Below, in pieces: positions 35,901 to 47,944 of a DNA stretch of 64,000 nucleotides. Both the position numbers and the translations under genes were made by a program. The notes below the pieces were generated by a model. The model did not search any database and was not told the DNA's origin. It worked only from the letters and a program-made list of their open reading frames with translations. Position 1 is the first letter of the stretch. Every line of letters starts with the position of its first letter. Source of the DNA: Hordeum vulgare subsp. vulgare (taxonomy: Eukaryota > Streptophyta > Magnoliopsida > Poales > Poaceae); NCBI RefSeq assembly GCF_904849725.1, contig NC_058521.1:101480244-101544243 (forward strand). The letters run 5' to 3'.

Positions 35901-37930
35901 CTCATGCCACCTGGAACACCATAGTTTGACGGCGTATCTGTATGTCATAGTCGTGAAGTATTAGATATGGTGCATACTATGATGTCTCTTATCAAATTAC
36001 CACTATCGTTTATGGGTTAGGCATCAGAGACGACCGCATTCACTTTAAATAGGGCACCACGAAATTTCGTTTGAGATGACACCATATGAACTATGGTTTA
36101 GAGAAACCTAAGTTGTTGTTTCTTAAAAGTTTGGGGTTGTGATGCTTATATGAAAGAGTTTCAGGCTCATAAGCTCGAACCCAAAGCGGATAAATGCGTC
36201 TTCATAGGACACCCAAAACAGTTGGGTATACCTACTATCTCAGATCCGGAAGCAAAAGTGTTTGTTTCTAGAAAGGGGTCCTTTCTATAGGAAAAGTTTC
36301 TCTCGAAAGAATTGAGTGGGAGGATGGTGGAAACATGATGAGGTTACTGAACCATCACTTCAGCCAATGTGTGTAGCAGGGCACACGAAGTTGTTCCTAT
36401 GACACCTGCGCCAATTGATGTGGAAGCTGATGATAGTGATCATGAAGCTTCAGATCAAGTCACTACCAAACCCCGTAGGTCGACAAGGACGCATACTACT
36501 TCAGAGTGGTACGATAATCCTGTCTTGGAGATCATGTTGCTAGACAACAATGAACCTACGAGCTATGGAAAAGAGATGGTGGGCCCGGATTCCGTCAAAT
36601 GGCTAGAGGCCATGAAATCCGAGAGGAGGATCCATGTATGAAAACAAAGTGTGGACTTTGGAAGAACTACTTGATGGTCATAAGACTATTAACTACAAAT
36701 GGTTCTTTAAAAGGAAGACAACCGATGATGGTGAAAAGTCACCATTAGGAAAGCTCGACTTGTCGCAAAGATGTTTCCCACAAAGTTCAAAGAGTTGACT
36801 ACGATGAGACTTTCTGACTCGTAGCGATGTTGAAAATCTGTTGGAATTATGTTAGCAGTTGCTACATCATTTATGAAATCTTGCAGATCGGATGTCAAAA
36901 TATTGTTTCCTCGACGGTTTCCTTGAGGAAAGGTTGTATGTGATACAACCAAAAGATTTTGTTGATCCTAAAAGAATGCTAACAAGTATGCAAAGCTCCA
37001 GCGATCCTTCTATGGACTGGAGCAAGCATCTCGGAGTTGGAATATACGCTTTGAGGATATGATCAAAGATTTTTGTTTTATACAAAGTTTATGAGAAACT
37101 TGTATTTCCAAAGAAGTGAGTGGGAGCACTATAGAATTTCTGATAAATATACGTGGTTGACATATTGTTGATCAAAAATGATGTAGAATTTGTGGAAAGC
37201 ATATAGTGTTTTTCAAAGGAAAACCTCGATTAAGCTACTTGAACATTGAGCATCAAGATCTATGGACATAGATCAAAGTGCTTAATAGAACTTTTAACGA
37301 AATGCATGCCTTGAAAAGTTTTTGGAGGAGTTCAAAATATATCGGCAAAGAAGGAGTTCTTGGCTGTGTTGTAAGGTGTGAAATTGAGTAGGACTCAAAA
37401 GCCCGACCACGACAGAAGAAAGAGAAAGGACGAAGGTCGTCCCCTATGCTTCAGACGTAGGCTCTATAGTATGCTATACTGTGTACCGCACCTGAAGTGT
37501 GCCTTTCCATGAGTCAGTCAAGGGGTACAAGAGTGATCCAGGAATGTATCACTGGAGAGCGGTCAAAGTTATCCTTAATAACTAATGGACTAAGGAATTT
37601 TTATCGATTATGGAGGTGATTAGAGAGTTCGTCGTAAAGGGTTACGTCGATGCTAGCTTTGTCACTAATCCGGATAACTCTGAGTAGTAAACCGGATTCG
37701 TATGGTGGAGCAGTCATTTGGAATGGTTCCAAATGGTGCATGGTAGAAGCATCAAAAGGATGACATAGAGATTTGTAAAGCACACACGGATCTGAAAGGT
37801 TCAGGCCCGTTGACTAAAACCTCTCTCACAACCAAGACATGGTCGAACCCCAGAAATGTATGGGTGTTAGATTCATTGCAATCACATAGGGACGTGAACT
37901 AGATTATTGACTCTAGTGCAAGAGGGAGAC
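32996..37930 (+). pseudogene. Copia gag-pol pseudogene (E4)
   Basis: No long frame remains. Recognisable pieces in order: leader and gag remnant; a broken zinc knuckle at about 34975 (CFCNEGNSH then stop); the protease DTG at about 35118 (VLDTG then stop); GAG-pre-integrase (LWHCRLSHIG) at about 35357; integrase end (MTPYELW) at about 36075 and the FIGHPKQ segment; a linker frame of 90 codons at 36369-36641; then reverse transcriptase and RNase H remnants to about 37860. An 89-bp tandem duplication at 35382-35559 shifts the frame. The last part of RNase H is deleted. Non-functional. Confidence 0.88.
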
Positions 37931-39682
37931 TATTGGAAATATGACCTAGAGACAATAATAAGTTGGTAATTTTTATATTTCCTTGTTCACGATAATTGAC
38001 TATTATTCATGCTACAATTTATTAACCAGAAACCGTAAAATATGTGTGAATACATAAACCACAACATGTCCCTAGTGAGCCTCTAGTTGGCTAGCTCGTT
38101 GATCCATCGATGGTCATGGTTTCCTGATTATGGACATTGGATGTCATTGATAATGGAATCACATCATTAGGAGAATGATGTGATGGACAAGACCCAATCC
38201 TAAGCATAGCACAAGATCGTGTAGTTCGTCTTCTAAAGCTTTTCTAATTTCAAGTACCATTTCCTTAGACCATGAGATTGTGAAACTCCCGGATGCCGTA
38301 GGAGTGATTTGGGTGTATCAAACATCACAACGTAACTGGGTGATTACAAAGGTGCACTATAGGTATCTCCGAAAGTGTTTGTTGGGTTGTACGAATCGAG
38401 ACTGGGATTTGTCACTCCGTGTGACGGAGAGGTATCTCTGGTCCCACTCGGTAATGCCTCATCAAAATGAGCTCAATGTGAGTAAGGAGTTAGACACGGG
38501 ATGATGTGTTACAGAACGAGTAAAGAGACTTGCCGGTAATGAGATTGAACAAGGTATAGAGATACCAACGATTGTATCTCAGGCAAGTGTCATACCGGTA
38601 GACAAAGGGAATTGTATACGGGATTGAGTGAATCCTTGACATCGTGGTTCATCCGATGAGATCATCGTGGAACATGCGACAACCAACATGGATATCCAGA
38701 TCCCGCTCTTGGTTATTGACCGGAGAGGTGTCTCGGTCGTATCTGCATGCTTCCCGAACCCGTAGGGTCTTCACACTTAAGGTTCGATGACGCTAGGGTT
38801 ATATGGGAATAGTGTACTTAGTTACTGAAGGTTGTTCGGAGTCCTGGATGAGATCCTGGACATCACGGGGAGTTCCAGAATGGTCTGGAGGTAAAGATTC
38901 ATATATAGTAAGTGAGGAGTTGACCGCCGGAAGTGTTTTGGGCGTCACCGGTAATGTACCGGGACCACGAGATGGGTTCCAGGGGTCAACCGGGAAGGGC
39001 CACCAACCCCAAAGTGCTACATGGGCCAAAAGGTGGGTGGGAACAAGCCCCTAAGTGGGCTGCTGCGCCTCCACCATCATCCCAAGGCGCAACAAGGGGC
39101 TAACGGTCCAAACCCTAGGCGTGGAGGTGCTGCCTTGGGACAAAGCCCACCTTGGTGCGCCACTCCTCCACCCATCTAGGGTTGTCGTACCCTTTGGGGT
39201 GGAAACCCTAAAGGGTGGGCACCCTCCCCCTCTCCTCCTATATATAGTGGAGGGTTTGGGGATGTTTGAAGACACAATTTGCCTCTCTCCCAGCGCAGCC
39301 CTACTCCTCCTCCTCCTCGCCCTCCGTAGTGCTTGGCGAAGCCGTGTCAGAGTACCACGCAGCTCCACCGTCACCACCCCGTCGTGTTGTCGGAGCTCTC
39401 TCTCAACCTCTCCTCCCTCCTTGCTAGATCAAGGCATTGGAGACGTCACCGGGATGCACGTGTATTGAACGCGGAGGCACTCTTGTTTGATGCATAGATC
39501 AGAATCCACCACGATCTGCATCGCTGCAAGTACAACTCCATCAACCGCGTTCTAGCAAAGCTTCCGCTTAGCGGTCTTCAAAGGTATGAAGATGCCCTAC
39601 CCCTTTGCTCGTTGTTGGTTTCTTCATAGATAGATCCTTGCATGGCGTAGCAATTTTTTTGAAATTACTTTGTTCCCCAACA
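37931..39682 (+). repeat. 3' LTR of E4
   Basis: TATTGGAAATATGACC (first bases mutated from TGTTGG) to TGTTCCCCAACA, 1752 bp, preceded by a purine-rich AGAGGGAGAC tract. Followed by GGATG, the target duplication. Confidence 0.92.
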
Positions 39683-39730
39683 GGATGTAAGTAGGAATAT
39701 TTTTTGTTTTCCATGCTTAGTTCCCCAACA
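39683..39730 (+). repeat. 3' LTR of E2, last part
   Basis: Resumes E2's LTR after E4: a GTAGGAATATTTTTTG stretch, then TTCCCCAACA at 39730, the typical LTR end. TATTA follows and would be the E2 target duplication. Confidence 0.85.
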
Positions 39731-41043
39731 TATTAAAAGTAGGGTGGCATGACCAAAGTTCCACTCGCCTTGGATGTTGTTGTAAGAGGTACACTTTTCA
39801 CAATCACAACCATCGCACTCCTCACAATCCAAATATTAAAGAGTACTTACATAAGAACCGCTAATCCATGCAATGGGAAAAACTTCCATGAAGAGCAATA
39901 AGAACCAAATAAGGACTTCTGCCAACAACATACTAGTTAAGGGTTGATGCATGATTCAACGTACAAAAGGAATCATTGCATTAGGGTGTGTGGTTTGTGA
40001 TTTATGGTTAATTGAAGTGCATATTCAAATTTGAATTTTGAATTCAAATTTGTATGGCCTTAATGGAAATAAACTAGTTCAAAATGTTTGGATTGAACAC
40101 CTAAATCAACGAACGAATGGATCCAAGTTGAAACTCAAATATATTTGAAAGTTATGGTTCAAATTAAGTTTGAATTCGATTTTAAATAATTCAAACTTGA
40201 TAGACTAGTTTGTGCTCAATTTAGTTTTAAATAGGTGGTGCTCATGAGTCGAATAAATTAACAAAAAGATTTATTTGATTTGAGCTCCTTGTTTGAATTC
40301 TAGATTCAGATAGGGCTTGAATTTGAATTCAAAAATTAAATTCAAAAAGTTTGAATTTGCCTTTAATTTTGGTTACATTTTGGTTCAAATAGGGTACTTT
40401 TCAAATTCATTTTCTGTCAGCTGGTTGCTAGTGTAAACACACAAATAAACCATTGCCGAGACACGATATTTGACCAACAAAACTCTATTCTATCAAGTCG
40501 GTACCAAATGTATTTGATAATGTTTTCAATTATCCTAAAAATATTTTATTATTTTAATTCACCAAATGATATTTGGCATCAACTTCAAAGTTCCAAATGA
40601 AGATTTTCCTTTTTTCGAAGCTTATTATTTTCAAGAGAGTACGGGGGTCAGTTTATTATCGTCTGACCGTGATACAACGACCATTCAGGAAGCGAACTGT
40701 TGTGAGTAGTGTCCCCTATATGGAATTTGCACCCCTTTGAAGCAAATCGTGCACCTTTCGTTCTCAAATAAGATGATAAAGCATTTGCAAATTTTCGACC
40801 AGTAAAAGGCCAGCTGACCTCCCTTGCGTTTTCTAGCTCAATATGCATATGGTCAGCCATTAATGGATGAAAACAAAAAACATCATCAAATAAAAAACTT
40901 CATTATCTTTCACACATAAATGGAAGAAAAAAAATCCATAATCTCACATGAAATGGAACCGCATCATGCTGGACCTATTCCTTGCTCCATTTATGCAGAT
41001 TTTGGATCGTAATCCCTACTCACCGGAAAATATGCAAGGGCAA
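39731..41043. other. AT-rich DNA without recognised gene
   Basis: Lies between E2 and element C and may be the DNA both entered. Rich in TTTGAATTCAAATT-type palindromic words (40022-40400). A 70-codon minus frame at 40648-40860 matches nothing I know. Could be part of another old LTR. Confidence 0.5.
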
Positions 41044-42715
41044 TTATACGTCTCAAACGTATCTATAATTTTTGATGGTTTCACGCTGTTATCTTGTCTT
41101 CTTTGGTTGTTTTATGTACCATTTATATATTTTTTTGGGACTAACTTATTAATTCAGTGCCAAGTGCCAGTTCCAGTTTTTTCCGTGTTTTTGACTCTTT
41201 TCAGATCTGATTTTGGAACGGAGTCCAAACGGAAGAAAAACCCCGAAATGATTTTTTCCGAGCGAAAGAAGATCAGGGGGCCTTTGGGCCAAACCAGGTG
41301 GGCTCCAGGGAGCCCACAAACCCCAACTCAGCCACCAGGGGGGGTGCGGCGGTGGGCAGGCTTGTGGCATCCCTGGCCGCCCCCTGACCTAGATCTTTGG
41401 CGTATAAATTCCCAAATATTCCTCAAAAAATCAGGGGAGCCTCGAAAATACTTTTCCGCCGCCGCAAGCTTCCGTTTTTGCGAGATCTCATCTGGAGACC
41501 CTTCTCGGCGCCCTGCCGGAGGGGACTTTGGAGTTGGAGGGCTTCTTCATCATCATCATCGCCCCTCCAATGACTCGTGAGTAGTTCACTTCAGACCTAT
41601 GGGTTCGTAGTTAGTAGCTAGATGCCTTCTTCTCTCTCTTCGATCTTCAATACAAAGTTCTCCATGATCTTCATGTAGATATATCCGATGTAATCTTCTT
41701 TGGCGGTGTGTTTGTCGAGATCCGCTGAATTTTGGATTTGTGATCAGATTGTCTATGATATATATTTGAGTCTTTGCTGATTTCTTATATGCATGATTTG
41801 ATATCCTTGTAAGTCTCTCTGAGTCTTGGGTTTTGTTTGGCCAACTAGATCTATGATTCTTGCAATGGGAGACGTGCTTGGTTTTGGGTACTGCCATGTG
41901 GTGACCTTTCCCAGTGACAGTAGTGGCAGCAAGGCACACATCAAGTAGTTGACATCAAGGCTTAAAAGATGGGGTTTTTATCATTGGTGTGAGATTATCC
42001 CTCTACATCATGTCATCTTGCTTAAGGCGTTACTCTGTTTTTATGGACTTAATACACTAGATGCATGCTGGATAGCGGTCGACGTGTGGAGTAATAGTAC
42101 TAGAAGAAGAAAGTAATAGTCTACTTGTTTTGGACGTGATGCCTATAGAAATAATCATTGCATAGATATCATCACGACTTTGCGCGGTTCTATCAATTGC
42201 TCGACAGTAATTTGTTCACACACAGTCTACTTGCTTTCATGAGAGAAGCCACTAGTAAACACTATGGCCCCCGGGTCTATTCACATCCATCGTTTACATC
42301 TCCGCTTTTACTTTGCTTTGTTACTTTGTTGGTTTCAGTTCTCACTAGGCAAACAATCTTTAAGGGATTGACAACCCCTTCATAGTGTTGGGAGCAAGTT
42401 TTTGTGTTTGTGCAGGATCTTGAGATACTCCTGCACTGGATTGATACCTTGGTTCTCAAACTGAGGGAAATACTTACCACCGCTACGCTACATCACCCTT
42501 TCCGCTTCGAGGGAACACCAACGCAAGGCTCCAAGGCCACGGGGTAAATCCTTTGCATACTTGCCTAGGAAGTCCCTTAAGGTGTAGGCGCAGCAGAAAG
42601 ATCAAGCCAACTATTCTCCCATCGACGTGCCTATTTCTGGCGCTGTTGGAAGGTATTTTGTTGCAGTAGCAGAAGTATTTCTGGCGCCGTTGCCGGGGAT
42701 AGACAGCTAACATCA
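41044..42715 (+). repeat. 5' LTR of element C, with 44-bp PBS-containing extension
   Basis: Starts TTATACGTCTC (TG changed to TT) and reaches the ancestral end GCAGTAGCA at 42671, then continues with a 44-bp unit (42672-42715) holding TGGCGCCGTTGCCGGGGA and ending AACATCA. The same unit ends the 3' LTR. TATAAAT box at 41403. Confidence 0.78.
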
Positions 42716-42745
42716 GAAGTATTTCTGGCGCCGTTGCTGGGGAAG
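42716..42745 (+). promoter_or_regulatory. Inner primer-binding site of element C, tRNA-Asp type
   Basis: Second copy of GAAGTATTTC then TGGCGCCGTTGCTGGGGA (42726-42743), one mismatch from the consensus, 44 bp after the first copy. The LTR ends imply this inner copy primed the last replication. Confidence 0.75.
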
Positions 42746-42957
42746 GAGAAATCAAGATCTATCCAAGTAGGTCTCACAAACTCATCTCTTGCATTTACAT
42801 TTGTTGCCAGTTGCCTCTCGTTTTCATCTCCCCCACTTCACGTTTGCCGTTTTCATTTGCCTTTTCGTTCGCCCTTTTCTCTCGGTTGCTTTCTGTTCAC
42901 TTGTATGCCATATGCCTTCAATATGCTTGCATCTTCGCTTGCTGAAAATCTATTGAT

Positions 42958-43668
42958 ATGGACCCTCATCCACTAGCTAGTCTCTTTAAGAGACCCACTA
43001 TTGTTGAACGAATTGCTAGTGAGTTGAGGACAATTGACTATTTCTATGGAGTTTTGCTTAAGATGCGTGAATCTAAAAATTGTGAGGAAGAAATTCATGA
43101 AGTGATTCACGAGGTCTCCTTGGATGAAAAGCATGATTGCAATGGTTTCACTATAAATTCTATTAGTGACAATCCTGCTAAAAATATGCAAAACCCTAAG
43201 CTTGGGGAAGATAGTTTTGCTATGTCCCCTTCTTGTTGCAATAATCATGATTGGGGCGATGATCTTTCTTACGATCTTTAAAATTTGTTCTAGCCTCATG
43301 ATGAATATGATATTTGCAACAATACTGAAAGTGGGATTGGAGAAGTCATGACTTTATTTGATGATAATCCCATTATTTCTGAAGAGCATCAACTTTGCAT
43401 GCATGTGGATCATGAAAAGAATATTCTATGGGATATCTATATTGTTGAATTTGAATATGATCCCACATGTAATTGCTATGAGAGAGGAAAATATTTTGGT
43501 AGACACTTTCATGTTACCAAATCACCTCTCGTGATGTTGAGATTGCTCTTGTCTCTTTCTTCTTCCTTGCATATGGCAGCTATTGGATGTCTTGACAATT
43601 TGTTTTCCTATAAAATGCCTATGCATAGGAAGTATGTTAGACTTAGATGTGATTTTAACATGCTTTAG
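42958..43668 (+). pseudogene. Element C copy of the conserved ~236-aa Athila-like ORF (two stops)
   Basis: Most complete copy. ATG at 42958 begins MDPHPLASLFKRPTIVERIA; one frame runs to 43668, interrupted by TAA (43279-43281) and TAG shortly after. Segments: GVLLKMRESKNCEEE, SLDEKHDCNGFTI, HDWGDDLSYDL, GEVMTLFDDNP, a cysteine-bearing YDPTCNCYERG stretch, then a hydrophobic leucine/serine stretch and a basic end (KMPMHRKYVRLRCDF). It lies ~215 bp after the inner primer site, where gag would be, but has no Gag or zinc-knuckle features. Function unknown. Confidence 0.65.
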
Positions 43669-43724
43669 GATTCTCTCGTTGTACTTCAATTCTTGTCTTT
43701 TGTGAGAGCATCATTGAATGCCTA

Positions 43725-43768
43725 GCTAAGGGCGTTAAACAAAAGCGCTTGTTTGTAGGCAACCCAAT
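43725..43768 (+). promoter_or_regulatory. Conserved hairpin block (element C)
   Basis: AAGGGCGTTAAAC and GCGCTTGTTTGTAGGCAACCC; the stem of A and B is weakened here by two changes. Confidence 0.45.
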
Positions 43769-46272
43769 GAATCTATCCTTTTTCTTTCTGTTTTGTGTTT
43801 TCCACACTTTCATAATTCTGTTATGATTGTGTTTTTTGTGTTTCTTTTTGCGTTTGTGCCAAGAAAAACCGTTATGATTAGTCTTGGGGATGATCGTTTG
43901 GTCATGCTGGAAAAGACAGAAACTTTCTGCTCACGAAAAGAATTTTCATTTTTTTCTGTAAGAGCTTTTGAGTTGATTCTTTTTTATGGTTATTGCTACG
44001 CAAATTATTTAGACTGTCGTAATTGTTCAGAATTTTTGAAGTACCATAGGTATATGAAATATACAGATTGCTACAGACTCGTCTGCTGTTAACAGATTTT
44101 GTTTTTATTGTGTTGATTGCTTATTTTGATGAAACTATGGATACTATCGGGGGGGTATTAGCCACGGAAGATTGAAAGTACAGTAACCCAACATGAGCAC
44201 AAGTAGAATTTAAGTTTGCTACAGTACCTAAGGAAGTGGTGGTTTGCTTTCTTGTACTAATGTTATCACGAGTTTCTGTTTAACTTTCGTGTTGTGCAGT
44301 TTTCAAGTTTTGGGTGAAGTTCTTATGGACAAAGAGATAAAGAGTGGAAAGAGCTCAAACTTGGGGATTCCCAAGGCACCCCAAGAGATTCAAGGATGCA
44401 GCAAAAGCCTAAGCTTGGGGATGCCCCGGGAAGGCATCCCCTCGCTCGTCTTCAATCCATCGGTAACGTTACTTGGGGCTATATTTTTATTCACCACATG
44501 TTATGTGTTTTTGCTTGGAGCGTCTTGTATCGTAGGAGTCTTTTATTTTTGTTGTGTCACAATCATCCTTGCTAAACACCTAGAGAGAGAGACATGCACA
44601 CACCGTGATTTCGTCGAGCTTCACTTATATCTTTTGGTAGACAATTCAGCTCACATGTGCTTCACTTATATCTTTTGAGCTAGATACTTTTGCTCTATGT
44701 GCTTCACTTATATATTTTAGAGCACAGCGGTGCGTGGCTTGGTAGTTGATCTATGCTTTGTAAGTAGTCTCAAAAGGGGGAGTTATCTAAAGGGATACGA
44801 AAACTCCCACCTTCATGTGCATTGAATAGTTAGAGAAGCTTGATTCATCTCTATTAGTTTTGAGTTGTGGTTATGGTAATATTGAAGTCATGCTAGTAAG
44901 GTGTTGTGGATCTAGAAATACTTGTGTTGAAGTTAGCGTTTCCTGTAGCATGCACGTATGGTTAACCGCTTTGTTATGAAATCTGAGCATGATTAGTATA
45001 TTGATTGTCATCCTTTGCGTGGCGGTCGGGATCGCGCGATGGTTTATACCTACCAACCCTTCCCCTAGGAGTATGCGTTGAATGCTTTGTTTTGATTACT
45101 AATAAAACTTTTGCAACAAGTATATGAGTTCTTCATGACTAATGTTGAGTCCATGGTTTAGATGCACTTTCACCCACCATCACTATCTTCTTAGTGCCGT
45201 GCAACTTTCGCCGGTGCACAAAACCCACCATTAGCCTCCCTCAAAACGGCCACCATACCTATCTACTATGGCTTTTACAAAGTCATTCCGAGATATATTG
45301 CCATGCATCTACCACCATGACATGTGCTACCACGTCTACATTGCCATTGCATGATCATAAGATAGCTAGCATGATGTTTTCCATTGATGTCTATGCCATG
45401 TTAGATCATTGCCACGGTACACTACAGAAGGCATTCCATATAGAGTCATCGTTACTCTAACTTTTGAGTTGAAAGTGTGATGATCATCATTAATGGAGCA
45501 TTGTCCCATGTGAGGAAATAAAATAGGCCAAAGAAGCCCACCAAAAAAAAGAGGCCAAAGAGCCCACCAAAATAAAAAAAAATGAGAGAAAAAGAGAGAA
45601 GGGACAATGCTACCACTTTTTCCACACTTGTGCATATTAAGCACCATGATCTTCATGATTGAGAGTCTCTCGTTTTGTCACCACCATATACTAGTTTTCT
45701 TTAAGAGATTTCACATACTCATAGCTCTAGTGCAGAAATTGTATGGCAATCCCTACTCATTCACATTGATATCTATTGATGAGCATCTCCACAGCTCATT
45801 GATATGCCTAGTTAATGTGACTATGTTCTCGTTTTTGTCTTGCAACCTCCACTACATTCCACACCATCTATAGTGCTATAACCATGGCTCACGCTCATGT
45901 ATTGTATGAGGGTTGAAAAGGTTTGAGAAAGTAAAGGTGTGAAACAATTACTTGGCCAATACCGGGGTTGTGCATGATTTAAATTCATTCTGCAATGATG
46001 ATAGAGCATAGCCAGACTATATGCTTTTGTAGGGATAACTTTATTTTGGCCTTCTTATTTTGAAAGTTCATGATTACCTTGCTAGTTTGATTGAATTATT
46101 ATTGTTTCCACGTCAATAGCAAACTATTGTTTTGAATCTAATAGATCTGAACATTCACGTCACATAAGAGGAATTACAAAGGACACCTATGCTAGGTAGC
46201 ATGAAAGCATCAAAAATTCATTCTTATCACTTCCCTACTCGAGGACGAGCAGGAGTTAAGCTTGGGGATCCT
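43769..46272 (+). other. Non-coding internal region of element C
   Basis: Colinear with A 10385-12950, with AAGCTTGGGGATGCC near 44411 and AAGCTTGGGGATCCT next to the 3' LTR. Short frames such as 43793-44092 are shared with A but carry no recognised domain. Confidence 0.6.
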
Positions 46273-47944
46273 TGATACGTCTCAAACAAATCTATAATTT
46301 TTGATGGTTTCACGCTGTTATCTTGTCTTCTTTGGTTGTTTTATGTACATTTTATATCTTTTTTGGGACTAACTTATTAAATCAGTGCCAAGTGCCAGTT
46401 CATGTTTTTTCCGTGTTTTTGACTCTTTTCAGATCTGATTTTGGAACGGAGTCCAAACGGAAGAAAAACCCCGAAATGATTTTTTCTCGAATGAAAGAAG
46501 ATTAGGTGGCCTTTGGGCCAAGCCAGGTGGGCTCCAGGGAGCCCACAAGCCCCCACTCCGCCACTAGGGGGGAGGCGGCGGTGGGCAGGCATGTGGCCTC
46601 CCTAGCCGCCCCATGACCTAGATCTTTGGCCTATAAATTCCCAAATATTCTGCAAAAAATCAGGGGAGCCTCGAAAATACTTTTCCGTCGCCACAAGCTT
46701 CCGTTTCTGCGAGATCTCATCTAGAGACCCTTCCCGGCGCCCTGCCGGAGGGGACTTTGGAGTTGGAGGGCTTCTTCATCATCATCATCGCCCCTCCAAT
46801 GACTCGTGAGTAGTTCACTTCAGACCTATGGGTCCGTAGTTAGTAGCTAGATGGCTTCTTCTCTCTCTTGGATCTTCAATACAAAGTTCTCCATGATCTT
46901 CATGGAGATCTATCCGATGTAATCTTCTTTGGCGGTGTGTTTGTCGAGATCCGATGAATTGTGGATTTGTGATCAGATTATCTATGATATATATTTGAGT
47001 CTTTGCTGATTTCTTATATGCATGATTTGATATCCTTGTAAGTCTCTCCGAGTCTTGGTTTTGTTTGGCCAACTAGATCTATGATTCTTGCAATGGGAGA
47101 AGTGCTTGGTTTTGGGTTCTGCCATGTGGTAACCTTTCCCAGTGACAGTAGGGGCAGCAAGGCACACATCAAGTAGTTGCCATCAAGGGTAAAAAGATGG
47201 GGTTTTTATCATTGGTTTGATATTATCCCTCTACATCATGTCCATCTTGCTTAAGGTGTTACTCTATTCTTATGGACTTAATACACTAGATGCATGCTGG
47301 ATAGCGGTCGACGTGTGGAGTAATAGTAGTAGATGCAGAAAGTATCGGTCTACTTGTTTTGGACGAGATGCCTATAGAAATAATCATTGCATAGATATCG
47401 TCACGACTTTGCGCGGTTCTATCAATTGCTTGACAGTAATTTGTTCACCCACCGTCTACTTGTTTTCATGAGAGAATCCACTAGTAAACACTACGGCCCC
47501 CGGGTCTATTCACATCCATCGTTTACATCTCCGCTTTTACTTTGCTTTGTTACTTTGTTGTTTTCAGTTCTCACTTGGCAAACAATCTATAAGGGATTGA
47601 CAACCCCTTCATAGCGTTGGGAGCAAGTTTTTGTGTTTGTGCAGGATCTTGAGATACTCCTCCACTGGATTGATACCTTGCTTCTCAAATTGAGGGAAAT
47701 AGTTACCACCGCTATGCTACATCACCCTTTCTGCTTCGAGGGAACACCAACGCAAGGCTCCAAGGCCACGGGGGAAATACTTTGCATACTTGCCTAGGAA
47801 GTCCCATAAGGCGTAGCCGCAGCAGAAAGATCAAGCCAAGTATTCTCTCGTCGACGTGCCTATTTCTGGCGCCGTTGGAAGGTCTTTTGTTGCAGTAGCA
47901 GAAGTATTTCTGGCGCCGTTGCCGTGGATACACAGCTAACATCA
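46273..47944 (+). repeat. 3' LTR of element C, with 44-bp PBS-containing extension
   Basis: TGATACGTCTC to GCAGTAGCA at 47900, then 47901-47944 repeats the 44-bp primer-site unit and ends AACATCA. TATAAAT box at 46632. Confidence 0.78.

Larger units (their letters stand above)
31234..39682 (+). mobile_element. Copia element E4 (BARE-1/WIS/Angela-like), two LTRs, decayed interior
   Basis: 5' LTR 31234-32982, interior 32983-37930, 3' LTR 37931-39682, flanked by GGGTG (31229-31233) and GGATG (39683-39687), a target duplication with one mismatch. It lies in the 3' LTR of E2, which resumes at 39683. The two LTRs differ at roughly one base in ten over the first ~230 bp by eye, so it is not recent. 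Confidence 0.92.
23208..39730 (+). mobile_element. Copia element E2 (BARE-1/Angela-like), late pol and 3' LTR, interrupted
   Basis: Pol remnants at 23208-23825 and 28306-29526 lead into a 3' LTR split by element E4 (29527-31233 and 39683-39730). Its 5' LTR, gag, protease and early integrase are not seen; if W is inserted in E2 they lie outside the window on the left. It hosts E3, solo LTR S and E4, so it is an old layer. Confidence 0.82.
41044..47944 (+). mobile_element. Athila-like LTR retrotransposon C, complete, plus strand
   Basis: LTRs 41044-42715 and 46273-47944, each 1672 bp, and interior 42716-46272. Flanks GGCAA (41039-41043) and GGCAT (47945-47949) fit a target duplication with one mismatch only if the LTRs include the 44-bp PBS unit at their ends. 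No gag-pol frame, so non-autonomous. The LTRs differ by only a few percent at their starts. Closest relative in the window is element A. Confidence 0.88.

Noticed and set aside
36369..36641. 90-codon frame as an independent gene
   Set aside because: It is the integrase-RT linker of the E4 Copia pseudogene.
40948..41580. 210-codon plus-strand frame
   Set aside because: Crosses the junction of flanking DNA and the 5' LTR of C; the second half also appears in the other LTRs as non-coding sequence.
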